DNA from: Parasponia andersonii
Taxonomy: Eukaryota; Streptophyta; Magnoliopsida; Rosales; Cannabaceae
Assembly: GCA_002914805.1 (NCBI GenBank)
Contig: JXTB01000115.1
Coordinates: 624,563-688,562, forward strand
Length of the DNA: 64,000 nt
Direction: 5' to 3'
The position numbers and the translations under genes were made by a program. Shown here piece after piece: positions 37,501 through 48,630 of this stretch (within the stretch, counting starts at the first letter, position 1; every line of letters begins with the position of its first letter). The notes under the pieces were generated by a model that had not been told where the DNA came from, made no database searches, and saw only the letters and a program-made list of their open reading frames with translations.

Positions 37501-38750
37501 TCTGAGTGTTATCAGCTCTAGAAGAGCATAGGCTTGGCCAGTCACTTTGCCTTTTCCCTTATTGCCTCTCCCCTAACTAAGACGACTATTGTTGGATCCT
37601 AGAAAATGATTGCTATACCTTGACTCCCTATGGCTTGAGGAGTCTGAAAATTCTTAGTGTAACCATGAGAGCAGTATTGATATTAATAAGGCTAAGGAAG
37701 AGTAAAAGTCTGTGAGATACCTTGTGACTGTTGCGACCTTGCCTGAGTATTTTGATAAGAAATAGAATCTAATTAGTTCCTCTACAATCCTCTTTGAGAA
37801 AGAGGAGATTTCTATAAAAGAATCAGATACTTCTTCTGATGGCCTAGTTGGCCACAAAAAGAAACATCCTTTATAAGGACTACCTCTGCCACTCTGCGAA
37901 GAACCATTACCATTTAAGCTTCCATTGTTTAGAGTACCCTGGGCTTCCTACTGCCCCTAATTTGTTATGATGACTTTCCTATCATTGCCTCAATGCTGCT
38001 TCCTCTTGGAATATATCCCTCTTCAATGGCTTCTACCTGCTAGACAATCACTACAATCTCAGGAAGTGTGTGAAAAGTCTGAATGCTAATTTTGTTAAAA
38101 ATATTCCGATTCAAACGATACCTGAACTTAGCAACTTTGTACTTCTCATTAATACTTGGTCTAAAAACAATACTTGCCAACTCACTGAACTCTATTAAAT
38201 ACTCATTCATCATTCTATTACCTTAGATTAAAGTCCCAAATCGACTCATAACTTCATCTTGTTAGTTTTTATTGGCATGTTGGGCTATGAAAATCCATTC
38301 AAAGTCCTCCCAGGTTAGGCCTATCACATCTTACATCTATTCTACTACCTCCCACTAGTGAATGGAACTCCATGTCAGATGGGTAATGATGAAAACTGCC
38401 AAAAACTCTATTGGAGTATCAATAGCCCTAAAATGCCTCTCTATCTCATGCAACCAAGTAATCGTCGTGAAAGGTTCTGGTCTTCCATCATACTAACTTG
38501 GTTGGAAGTGTATGAACCACTGGAGGTGATCGAACTGATTTAACTAATGTTCTCTCAGAGCTGGAGGTTGATAGTCTAGATTGCTCATCTAAGCAAATGC
38601 CTACTATATTGCCTCGATTAGATGAGTGAAATTTGGACAATGAGGAGGTTTAGTACCCAATTATTGCCTCCAGAACTTTTCTTGTAGGTATCCTTGAAAG
38701 TCTAAAACAATATATCAAGCTATTAGTGAGATAATAATGCATGCTTGTTA
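37501..38750 (-). pseudogene. Tekay-type gag relic
   Basis: Position between the primer site and the protease fits gag. A fragmentary zinc-knuckle-like piece (C..C..LGH) lies near 37850, and fragments such as DHLLATW-like gag text are no longer clear. Heavily stopped, so only the location supports most of this call. Confidence 0.5.
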
Positions 38751-38804
38751 TAAAAACAACTTCAATCTAGTTTAATGGTGATATATCTAGACTATTAAAC
38801 TCAA

Positions 38805-38816
38805 GCTCTGATACCA
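38805..38816 (-). other. primer-binding site of the chromovirus
   Basis: The minus strand reads TGGTATCAGAGC, the complement of the 3' end of initiator tRNA-Met, seven bases after the 5' LTR. Confidence 0.9.
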
Positions 38817-38823
38817 GAATTTT

Positions 38824-40546
38824 TATCACGAACCAAAATCCAGGCCAATAATAGAAAAGGAATTTTACTAAGGTGAAAAATTCCTTGATTTATTTTAAAA
38901 TGGTCTGAAAAGTTTCAATTTTAAAAGAGTCAATTTAAATAAAGTATTTGAATTTCATCCCGTGAACCTCTTGCATATTTCATATACACTATTAAATATA
39001 GATCGAATAATGATTGAAAAACGTAGATCAAAATTTAAGTCTAACCATGATTATCATCCACAACAAATGTCAAAAACCAAAATGGCATACATAAGTTTAC
39101 AAATAATGTATAAAGTAATAATTTTAGTTCAATGCTAATAAAAAATCCAAACAACCTAAACATCATAACAACAAACTTTTAGTATTACTAAGATAATGAA
39201 TTATAATCACAGATGGCCTCTTAATTCATTTGATCATCAAGATCGCATTGAACACCACCTGAGGAAGGAAGGTGAGGGGTGAGCATAAAATGCTCTATAG
39301 AAAAATAGTTACCTCGAAGGAAAATAATTTAGTGATGGAAAGTGTCTACATGATTAGTTTAAATCCAAAACATATATATATATAATCCAAACTGGCAATC
39401 TATATATATATATATATATTTAAATTAGTATAATCAAAACCATTTAATTCATATAAACATGATGCAAATCAACCCATATCCATGAGGTCATATCCTTTCA
39501 TCTGTGGAAATCTAAGATAGTGGTACTAAGTGTACCTAATAGCCTGCCTGACACCCAAGCCCATATCCGGAGGGGACACTAATGTGTTGCCTTCCAAACT
39601 TGGAAGGACAACCGAATTGCCTACGACTGTCAAATAGGGAGGTAATTAAAAGAAACAAAACCCGTGTGGGTTTACGAACTCTACACTAATGGTAGGGCAT
39701 ATAGTGCCACACTGTAAACCCATGATGTTAATATGATACTCATGTATAATCCTATAATATATACAATATAAAACTGAAATGTCAAAACTACCGTGCTCTG
39801 GTTTTTCTATAAAATAAGCATATTAGGTCTTATAGAAAAACAGGCAACATAATGACCCTATTTTTAATATACCCCAAAATAAATGCACTTAGAAAAGTCT
39901 CAAAGTAATATAATATATATCATACAATCAAATTCTATCACAGATATTCAAATAGTTATAAAATCACATTTGTTTTCATATATTACAGAAAATAAGTTTT
40001 ATTCAAAATGATATTAAATAGATAACTGAATCCCTACCTCACTAGAATAATGATATCGTACTATTATATCCTCAACATGTCGTTAGACGATCACTCGGAG
40101 GATCGCGAACCAAATCCAAGCCCTTGATCGTTCTCTTGTGAAAATCAACTTCTCAACGGAGCTTCAAATCCACAAACTGATCTCTTCACTGATTTATTTG
40201 GACAGGTTATCTCATGACTAGATCACGAAAGGAGGCGGCTTCAGTGTCTCAGCCTCCTTCGGCTGAGAATGGGCGAGAGAATAGAGAGTGATGCATCTGG
40301 AGGGAGAGAAAAGAGAGAGAGAGAGGGAGAGAAAAATAAGGGTCAAGTGGCCTTTGAATGAGGACTGTACAATTTTTTAAAAATTACACAAAAATCCCAA
40401 AATTTTCAAAATCCTCTTACTTTAGTCCCTCAAAAATTATATTTTAGTCCCTAATTCTTAAAACTTTTGCAACTTAGTCACTCTATTAAGTAATCTGAAA
40501 GTCATTAAAATGACCAAAATATCGCTTGAAATTTTGGGGTTTTACA
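38824..40546 (-). repeat. 5' LTR of the chromovirus
   Basis: Its limits are TATCACGAACC (decayed TGTCACGACC) at 38824 and GGTTTTACA at 40546. It is shorter than the summed 3' LTR (1723 against about 2130 bp) because of a deletion around 40193. It serves as the uninterrupted copy that defines the Athila insertion point. Confidence 0.9.
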
Positions 40547-40683
40547 ATCCACACTTGAAAATAATCTCCGGTTACTCGTCAAGAATTTGATTGCCAAAAT
40601 TCAAACCATAGGAAAAGTTAACTACCATAAATGAGAGGGACCAAATGTGCTAATAACTTTATTTAATATATATTTACTGTGTC

Positions 40684-40844
40684 GCTAACTGGGGTTAGCT
40701 CAGTTGGTCCAAGGCTTGAGGGATGTGTGTGTTAATTTGGGGGGGTCAGGAGTTCAAATCTCAGTAGAGTGTGTGTGTGTTATTTTTCTTTAAATTTGTA
40801 GTAAGTGGTGATCATTAGTTAAGCCCCATTTTTTAAAAAATATA
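40684..40844 (+). mobile_element. tRNA-derived SINE with exact 17-bp target duplication
   Basis: A box-A motif TAGCTCAGTTGG (40696-40707) and a box-B motif GGAGTTCAAATC (40749-40760) lie at polymerase III promoter spacing. The sequence TATATATTTACTGTGTC occurs exactly at 40667-40683 and 40845-40861. The body ends with a short T/A tail (CCCATTTTTTAAAAAA). Length is about 160 bp. An exact duplication suggests a young insertion. The tRNA-like part cannot form a full cloverleaf, so it is not a tRNA gene. Confidence 0.85.
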
Positions 40845-40861
40845 TATATATTTACTGTGTC

Positions 40862-41529
40862 CTCTAAATGTCTATTAGCTAGTTTGCGGCACTCCTGTAT
40901 TGTACATAAATATTTAGTTTATACTCTCTCTAGATTAATTAGTTCATACATTATTGATAAGCACACATGACTTATATTGAATAGTGAAATATGACTTGGG
41001 ATCTTTGGAATATCAAGTTATGACCACAGATTTTTAAATGACCATGATATCTGCATACACAAAAATATATGTGTATGTAGATGTATATGTAATATATACA
41101 TACATATATATATATATTAAAGTTAAAATAATGATTACAAGAAAGGAAAAAATAATTAATCAAAGTAAGATTCATCTTACATTTTCTAATAAAGAAAAAT
41201 ATATGAACTTAGAAACATATATAGATAATCTAGCAAAAATACTTTATCCAAAGTCAATGACATAAAATAGTCAAGAAAAATAAATTAATAAATTATAAAT
41301 AAGTAAAGAAGAAACACCAAATTTATTCAATTAATGACATGATATTGAAATTTAAAAAAAAAAAAGCAAAAGTAGAAAAGTTCAACTTAGCAGGTAATAA
41401 ATAGGTTACCCATCATATAAAATCATAAATGACTATACTTACATGTAAACATCAAAATAATATATATACATATATCTGTAATATAAATTTTATAAAAAGA
41501 ACTTTCCAAAAAACCAAAACTTATAATTA
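40862..41529. other. AT-rich stretch without recognisable genes
   Basis: (TA)n and (TG)n-like runs near 41060-41120. Short frames here are low-complexity. Confidence 0.4.
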
Positions 41530-42351
41530 TAAAGAATATCATGACACATAAGTGTGCTCTATGAAAACGCACGTGAAAAAATTCTCCCTCTCTCCTTCTT
41601 GATCTACCATTCTCTCTTTCTCTCTCTCTCCTAGCTCTGGCCGAACACCACCATGGGCCACCTCGACCTACGTCAACCAGTTCTCCTACTCAAACTGCCA
41701 AGCTGCCGTCACTAGACAAAGGAACTTGGGTCGTCGCGCGCGCACAACGAAGAGAATTGCCGACTTTCTTTACTTAAGTTGGACCAATTCTGATCAGTCT
41801 ACTGCTTGGAATCAACTATCCAAAGCCAAATGAATAATATCCCTAACCCTTCCCAAGGTAATTTTGCTCTAATGACGAGAAAATTAGAGAAGAAGATGAG
41901 TATGCTATTTTGAAGCTTTTTAGTTGTATGGTCATTTTTCAATCCAGTTATCAAATTGGGTTTTTGTTGTCATTTTTCAGGCTCACACAAACACGTTGAG
42001 GTTGAGAAACGATCTTCGACATTTTACGTCACTATATTTGCAATCCAACACAACATCCGAGGTCAATGGGCTCGAAAATTATCTTATTTTACGTGTCAAG
42101 AATAAGATATTACTTCAGATCCAAATTGGACAAATTATTTACCTCCAATAGTTATTTTCAATGTACTGGATATAGTCATGGTCTACGTTTCACTGTTTTA
42201 AGGCTCATTTGGAAATGTTCTCCTGCAAAAGAGGGAGAATCGAAGCTCCTAAATGCTCCTAGTCCTTCTCACTGGTCATCGAGAGGGATACTACTAGTAC
42301 CCATTAGCTAAGTATAGCTATCTCGGTAATGTAGGAATTTAGGTACGATTT
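41530..42351 (+). mobile_element. Tekay-type LTR fragment, left of the Copia insertion
   Basis: The CT-rich then GC-richer block (41580-41760) corresponds to 17345-17660 of the solo LTR, and AGTATAGCTATCTCGGTAATG (about 42312) corresponds to 18260-18285. The left edge is approximate. The match continues at 47427 after the Copia element. Confidence 0.65.
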
Positions 42352-42870
42352 TATTGGAAAGTGAAACAAACTTTATTATTTACTCAAATACTTTTACAAG
42401 AGAAAATTCTCAACTTCACTCTTCAAGCTCACTCACTCACTCACTAGAAGCTATGCTTCTTTCTCTCTTCTCTTTACTCTTAGAAGCTTTGCTTCTTACT
42501 TGATGCTTAGAACTCAAATAGGGAGGGGTATTTATACTACATGAGAAACAATGAGAACCACACAAATAAATAATTACAAAAATCCTTAAACCACACATAT
42601 TTTCTTCTACACACTTCTAATAATAATCAAATAATTCACATGTAAAAAGCTAATATCCACCTAACACTAGAAGATTCTAGGTGGAAGGCTTCTTTAATTT
42701 GGACTTGGGCTAACTCCAACTTATTGGGCCTCATGTTGATGGGCTTAAATATTTCTTATGGGCTTAAATAAGTTTATTTTCAACACCCCTTGGGCTAACT
42801 CCAACTTATTGGGCCTCATGTTGATGGGCTTAAATATTTCTTATGGGCTTAAATAAGTTTATTTTCAACA
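42352..42870 (-). repeat. 3' LTR of the Copia element, with an 85-bp internal duplication
   Basis: It aligns with 46978-47421. A block from TGGGCTAACTCC to CAACACCCCT occurs twice in direct order (42706-42790 and 42791-42875), the second copy running into the polypurine tract. This explains the length difference from the other LTR. Confidence 0.88.
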
Positions 42871-42884
42871 CCCCCCCTAAAACT
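42871..42884 (-). other. polypurine tract of the Copia element
   Basis: The minus strand reads AGTTTTAGGGGGGG directly before the LTR start TGTTGAAAATA. Confidence 0.75.
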
Positions 42885-44298
42885 TGTTTTATAATACCAA
42901 GTAAATTTCTTAATCTTGTAAAGTCTTCAAACTTGAGTGGCTTGGTGAAAATATCAGCAATCTGATCATGTGATCTCACATACTCCAATTGTACTTCATT
43001 GTTTGCAACACCTTCTCTTATGTAATGATAGCGAGTATCGATATGCTTACTTCGGTCATAAAACACTGGATTTTTAGCCAAAGCTATTGCTGACTTATTG
43101 TCAATACAAATCTCCGTTGGCTCCTTTTGAGGCATGTTTAACTCTTTCAACAACATTCTTAGCCAGATTGCATGACTAACACATGACGTAGCAGCTACAT
43201 ACTCAGCGTCGCATGTTGAAAGGGTGACAATCGGTTGTTTCTTAGATACCCAGGTGAAAGCAGTTTCTCCCATGAAAAACACAATACCAGTTGTGCTTTT
43301 TCGATCATCAGTATCTCCGGCCCAATCACTATCACTGTAACCAACGAGTTTGTAATCATTAGAAACTGAATAGAATAAGCCAAGATTGATCATACCTTTT
43401 AGGTAACAGAGAATTCTCTTTGCAGCTTTGAAGTGAGTAGTTGTTGGAGTTTCCATGTAACGACTCACTGGTCCAGTTGCATAGAGAATATCGGGCCTTG
43501 TACATATCAAGTACCTAAGGCATCCAACAAGGCTCTCAAAAAGTGTTGGATCCACCTTTTCTGCTTCATCATCTTTGAATAATTTTATTCCATACTCCAC
43601 TGGTGTACTTATTGGCTTGCAATCATCCATATTGAACTTCTTCAGGATCTTTTTTGTATAATTTTCTTGGGAGATAAAGATGCCTTCTTCCTTTCGCTTG
43701 ACCTCTATGCCGAGGTAATATGCCATAAGTCCGATGTCTGTCATTTCAAACTCATGCGTCATTACTCTCTTGAATTCGTTAAACATCCTTAGACTACTTC
43801 CAGTGAATATGAGATCATCCATATACAAGCATACGACCAAAATATCTTCATCTTTAGTCTTAACATAGAGAGCATGTTCATAAGGGCACTTAATGAATCC
43901 ATTCTCTTGGAAATATTTGTCAACTCGGTTGTTTAATGCTCTTGGTGCTTGCTTTAGACCGTAAAGAGCCTTCTTCAGCTTCAAAACCTTATCTTTATAC
44001 TATTTCATCTCATAACCCAATGGTTGTTGGATATAAACCTCTTCTTCAAGAACTCCATTTAGAAATACGGACTTTACATCTATCTGATGAATCTTCCATT
44101 TGTTCTGAGCAGCAAGAGAAATAATTAGTCTTATAGTTTCCAATAGTGCAACAGGAGCGAATACCTCGTCGTAGTCAATGCCGGCTCTTTGACTATAGCC
44201 TTTCACGACTAGCCTTGCTTTGTATCTTTCTACCTCTCCATTGGCATTTTTCTTCATCTTGTACACCCATTTTACACCGATAGCTTTATGACCTTTAG

Positions 44299-44299
44299 N
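44299..44299. other. single ambiguous base N at a coding junction
   Basis: On the minus strand the integrase end (HLRVFGSIAHVHV) is joined through this N directly to KGHKAIGVKWVYK of reverse transcriptase. Copia proteins normally have a linker of about 200 residues here, so the N marks a missing segment. Confidence 0.85.
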
Positions 44300-45560
44300 G
44301 CACATGCACATGAGCTATGCTTCCAAAGACTCTCAAGTGGGAGATCCCAGGCTTCCTTCCGCTCCATGCTTCTTGTGGTGTCTTTCCCCACACACTTCTT
44401 GTTGGAGATCGATTGAACAATTAAACTGCGCATGCAACAGCTTCTGCCCATAACTCTTTGGGTAATCTCTTACTTTTCAGCATGCTTCGAGCTATGTTGA
44501 GGATGTTTCAGTTCTTCCTTTCTGCCACACCATTTTGTTGAGGGGATTTTGGAACAGTGTCGAATTCCATTTGTTTCGCAGAATTCTTGGAACTCTTTTG
44601 AAGTGAATTCTCCTCCTCTATCAGTTCTCATGGCTTTGATCTGAAGACGCTTTCCTTCTCTACAGCAGCCTTGAACTTCTTGAAAGCTTCAAAGACTTCT
44701 GATTTTTGCTTCAAGAAATAAACCCAAGTCTTTCTTGAGAAATCATCAATAAAGAGCAAGAAGTAATTGCTCTTACCGAAAGAACTTGGTTTGATAGGAC
44801 CGCACACATCTGTATGCACGACCTCTAGTGACTTTTGGGCTCTTGAATTCGACTCTTTTGAAAAGCTTTTCCTGAATTGCTTCCTGAGTAAGCATCCTTC
44901 ACAAAGTTGATCAGGATGATTGATGCATGGCAAGCCTCTCACCATTTCTTTCTTGGACAATAGCTCTAATCCTCCAAAATTGAGATGTCCGAATCTCAAA
45001 TGCCATAGCCATGATGAATCCTTATAACATACTTTCAAACATTTTGCCATATCATTTTGAATGTTCAATAAGAACATTCTATTTCTGAACATAGGCACCT
45101 TAGCAATCAAGTTCATATTGTTATCTCTTATAGAAAGACTATAATCTTTCAAGTGAATATCATAGCCTTTCTCTAAGAGTTGTCCCAAACTCAAGATGTT
45201 TGTTTTCATTGTGGGTACAAAATAAACATTTGAAATAAATTGATGCCCCCCATTTTTTAAGCAGATAAAAATTTTACCTTTTCCTTTTACCGCTACTTTT
45301 GAATCATCACCGAAGGAAACACTCCCACTGATTGATTCATCAAGCTCTATAAACATTGATCGATGCCCACACATATGATTGCTAGCACCGGTATCAAGAT
45401 ACCATGTGTTGTCTTGTCCTCCATTGTTGTCTTTATATGCTAGTAGCATGGTGCCATTTTCTTCCATTTTTTCTTCAACGTAATTGACTTTCTCTTCAAT
45501 TCCGTTATTGGGTATTCTACACTCTCTAGATAATGTCCAAACTTGTGACAATTGAAACAT
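44300..45560 (-). pseudogene. Copia protease and integrase
   Basis: The open frame 45560-44628 starts in the zinc-knuckle region and carries the protease motif WYLDTGASNHMCG, the GAG-pre-integrase region (LWHLRFGHLNFGGLELLS) with zinc-binding residues, and the start of the integrase core (VHTDVCGPIKPSS, FIDDFSRKTWVYFLK). From 44628 to 44300 the frame continues with SPQQNGVAERKN but has two stops. Integrase would insert the DNA copy; protease would process the polyprotein. Confidence 0.88.
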
Positions 45561-46351
45561 TCAACTTGAGACTTCTCAAGCCTTGAGTTCATTCGACCTC
45601 TACCACGACCTCTTGTAGAGCTTTCTCCTCTTTCGAAATTGTTGATATGATAATTGTGGTTGTTGGAATTCCAACCTCGTCCACGACCTCGACTTGTACC
45701 ACGTCCTTGTCCTCGGGCTTTTCCTCTACCACGGCCACGTTGACTTCTTTCGCTACATTGGCTATCTTCTTTCTCTGTAATTTGTGTCTTGAGAAGCTGC
45801 TCCTTCAAATTTGGCTTCTTCTTTTTCTTTTCCTCGTGAGCTTGTAAAGAACCCAAGAGTTATTCTATTATCATGGCTCCCAAATCTTTAGTTTCTTCGA
45901 TGACAGTAACAATATTCTCGAACTTTGGATCTAACGATCGAAGAATCTTTTCCATAATCGTAACATTTTCAAGTTTCTCACCATTTCTCTTCATTTGATT
46001 GGAAATGGTTAGAACTCTGGAAAAGTAGTCAGAAACTGACTCAGTCTCTGTCATATATAACAAATCAAACTCTCCTCTTAGAGTTTGAATGCGGACCTTT
46101 TTGACCTTTTCTTCTCCCTTGGATGAAATTTGAAGTTTCTCCCATGCTTCCTTAGCGGAGGTTGCACTTGAGATTTTCTCAAACCCGTCGTCATCTAAGG
46201 CTTGGTAAATAAGGAAGAGAGCTTTTTTGTCCCTCTTTCTTGAATCTTTTAAACTATCCTTCTGTATTGAAGATAGTGTTGAATCTCTTGGCTCTTCGTA
46301 GCCTTTCTCTGCTACTTCCCAAACATCATGTGCTCCAAGGAAGACTTTCAT
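45440..46351 (-). pseudogene. Copia gag
   Basis: 46351-45860 has VFLGAHDVWEVAEKGYEEP and ISNQMKRNGEKLENVTIMEK, the UBN2-type gag of Copia elements. After a stop near 45858 the frame 45856-45440 has a long arginine/glycine-rich region and the zinc knuckle CFNCHKFGH. The last cysteine of the knuckle appears only in the adjoining frame that leads into protease, so a frameshift of one base lies near 45535. Confidence 0.88.
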
Positions 46352-46965
46352 TTTGATAGTCCAAATATCAAAGTTATTACTTAGAAGTGGTAGAACTTGA
46401 AGAGATATTAAACTGCCGGTAGCTATAACTCTTAACGGAGTGAGTTTTTAGGAATTTCGACCACACAGATAGATCTAAAATGCCGAAAAACCTTAAGATT
46501 GACTTGTATATCGACTTAGTCAAAGTCAATAGTCAAAGTCAATGCTAGGTCAATGGTCAACACCGGTTAACTGTTGGTCAACGACTCTGACGGCTTAGTC
46601 AACGACGCGGTCAAACGACTTTGATAGCTTGGTCAACGGCTCTGACGGCTCGGCTTTGATGGCTTGATCAACAGCTCTAACAGCTCGGTCAAATGACTCT
46701 GACTCCGCTCAACTCAGTGAGTTGACTCAATTTATGGCAGCAAACTACTGATGACTCGTTCTGACACGTTCGGACTCCGATTGGGCTGATTTTTATGGCA
46801 GTGTGTTCGTCTCGTCGAGCTCTTCGATTTGATATGTAATAGTAGTGTGTTTTGAACAAATATCTAATACTCTCAATCTCAAGAATTCTTTTCTGATGGG
46901 GAAGATCAGTCAAAGCTACAACTACAGAGCATACTTAGAATTTCAAGAGAACTCACAACCTTGCT
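46352..46965 (-). other. Copia leader with GTCAA/CGGCTCTGACGG-type repeats
   Basis: Between the primer site and gag, 46520-46700 repeats phrases such as GGTCAACGGCTCTGACGG several times. The same kind of leader is seen in the second copy at 63400-63610. No coding capacity. Confidence 0.6.
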
Positions 46966-46977
46966 CTGATACCACTT
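46966..46977 (-). other. primer-binding site of the Copia element
   Basis: The minus strand reads AAGTGGTATCAGAGC next to the LTR end, complementary to initiator tRNA-Met. Confidence 0.88.
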
Positions 46978-47421
46978 TGTTGGAAAGTAAAGTAGACTTT
47001 ATTATTCACTCAAATACTTTTATAAGAGAAAATTCTCAACTTCACTCTTCAAGCTCACTCACTCACTCACTACAAGTTATGCTTCTTTCTCTCTTCTCTT
47101 CACTCTTAGAAGCTTTACTTCTTACTTGATGCTTAGAACTCAAATGAGGAGGGGTATATATACTACATGAGAAACAATGAGAACCACACAAATAAATAAT
47201 TACAAAAATCCTTAAACCACACATATTTTCTTCTACACACTTCTAATAATAATCAAATAATTCACATGTAAAAAGCTAATATCTACCTAACACTAGAAGA
47301 TTCTAGGTGGAAGGCTTCTTTAATTTGGACTTGGGCTTTTTCTTTTGTGAGTTTTGCACTTGGGCTAACTCCAACTTATTGAGCCTCATGTTGATGGGCT
47401 TAAACAAGTTTATTTTCAACA
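46978..47421 (-). repeat. 5' LTR of the Copia element
   Basis: On the plus strand it runs from TGTTGGAAAGTAAAG to TTTATTTTCAACA. Length is 444 bp. GATTT follows immediately. Confidence 0.92.
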
Positions 47422-47426
47422 GATTT

Positions 47427-48630
47427 TTCATATTTGATTTAGATAAAATTTAATTATGTTCCATATTGTAAGATTTGAAATATTGAATTTTTTTGAAAAT
47501 TATAATGGATTTTGAATGATATTTGAATATATTTTATTTTTATGGGATCTGTTATGTACATGAATTTTTGGTTTATCAAAAATATAACTATTGTGCTACC
47601 CACATTTCTGAGAATCTAAAATAAAACTTTTATGAAAAACGAGAGCATTATTTGGAAACTAAACCTTTACATGGTTATTTTGGATACTTATCATGTTGTA
47701 CATGCCATAAAACTATACATGGGTACCATTAGTATCTTGGCTTAAACATGTGGCATTATCCCTCATCGTCATTGCAGAGTCCATAAACCTATTTGGTGTT
47801 TTTCTAATAACCACTCTTACGACAAGTATAGGTATTAAGCTACTCCTCTAGGTATCATAGGTAAGTGTCGGATTAGGTGTGTTTGGCACACAAAGTACTA
47901 TCATTTTATATTCATGATGAGAGAATGTTAGCTTATAGTTATTAGGTGATTTATATCATATGCTATATGAGTTTATTTTGATATATAATTAAACTTTCAT
48001 ATATTTATATTTACACCAATCTAGTAGATATTTTTTTGAACTTATTTATAAGTATTGTTTTGATAAATTAAAATTTGTCAAGCACATCTTTTCATGTAAA
48101 AGCTAGAGAGCGAACGGGCATTAAATAATTTATATTTATTGTTAATATTTTTTCCAGCTATATAAATCATGGTAGCATTATATAATTGATACAATAGCTA
48201 AAACAAAGTACCTATTAATAAGTAAAAAATAATATGTACTAGATTATGACCCTATTTATATATATATATTTCTTACCAATTTTTGGAAATAAAATATGTA
48301 TATAGTTTGCAAACTTATTTTTGATTATACTAACTATACATGTGTTTTCATCATAAAAAGATATTTCAAAGGTAATTATCTTCCTACTAGGCAATTCATG
48401 CTTACCCCCTCAATTTTTCTCCTAAGGTAGTATCCGATGTGATATTAATCTGGTAAATTTTAGGAGACTATGCCATTTAGTAGTCCATTTTGTTGTAAAT
48501 GTTTGAAGTTTTGGATTAAGATTTAGGTTATGTTTCTTTTTCATTTAGTAGAACACGTTTAGCATTAGACAAAGAATACTATTTTATGATCATGATTATA
48601 AACCTATATGTCATATTAGTACTTAGTACT
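47427..48630 (+). mobile_element. Tekay-type LTR fragment, right of the Copia insertion
   Basis: It continues the LTR broken at 42351. The joined junction region aligns with 18280-18320, and GATGAGAGAATGTTAGCTTA (about 47920) matches GATGAGATAATGTGAACTCA of the solo LTR. It is cut off near 48630 by an Athila-type LTR piece. Confidence 0.65.

Larger units (their letters stand above)
20304..40546 (-). mobile_element. Tekay-type chromovirus, minus strand, with a nested Athila-type element
   Basis: The element is bounded by a perfect 5-bp duplication ATCCA (20299-20303 and 40547-40551). In element orientation the 5' LTR is 38824-40546, the primer site 38805-38816, gag and pol lie between 38750 and 34100, a polypurine tract is at 34038-34050, and the 3' LTR is 34037-32875 plus 21269-20304. 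The Athila-type element at 21270 to about 32874 splits that 3' LTR. A chromodomain-like end of the polyprotein supports the chromovirus (Tekay/Del) lineage. All coding parts carry stops, so this copy is dead. Confidence 0.9.
42871..44311 (-). pseudogene. Copia reverse transcriptase and RNase H
   Basis: 44311-44000 has KAIGVKWVYKMKKNANGEVE and YKARLVVKGYSQ, the conserved start of Copia reverse transcriptase. After a single stop near 44000, an open frame of 384 residues (43984-42830) carries the catalytic CLYMDDLIFTG, YYLGIEV, then RNase H with WAGDTDDRKSTTG and the C-terminal DIFTKPL. The frame's end reads into the LTR. Apart from one stop and the missing upstream part at 44299 this portion is well preserved. 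Confidence 0.9.
42352..47421 (-). mobile_element. Copia (Ty1) retrotransposon, minus strand
   Basis: The LTRs are 46978-47421 (5' in element sense) and 42352-42870 (3'). A perfect GATTT duplication flanks the element (42347-42351 and 47422-47426). The order gag, protease, integrase, reverse transcriptase, RNase H is that of Ty1/Copia elements. The primer site adjoins the 5' LTR at 46966-46977. Coding parts carry a frameshift, stops and an internal gap, so the copy is not functional. It lies inside an older Tekay-type LTR. Confidence 0.93.

Noticed and set aside
40696-40760. tRNA-like box A and box B sequence
   Set aside because: No complete cloverleaf can be formed and an exact 17-bp duplication flanks the unit, so it is a SINE and not a tRNA gene.
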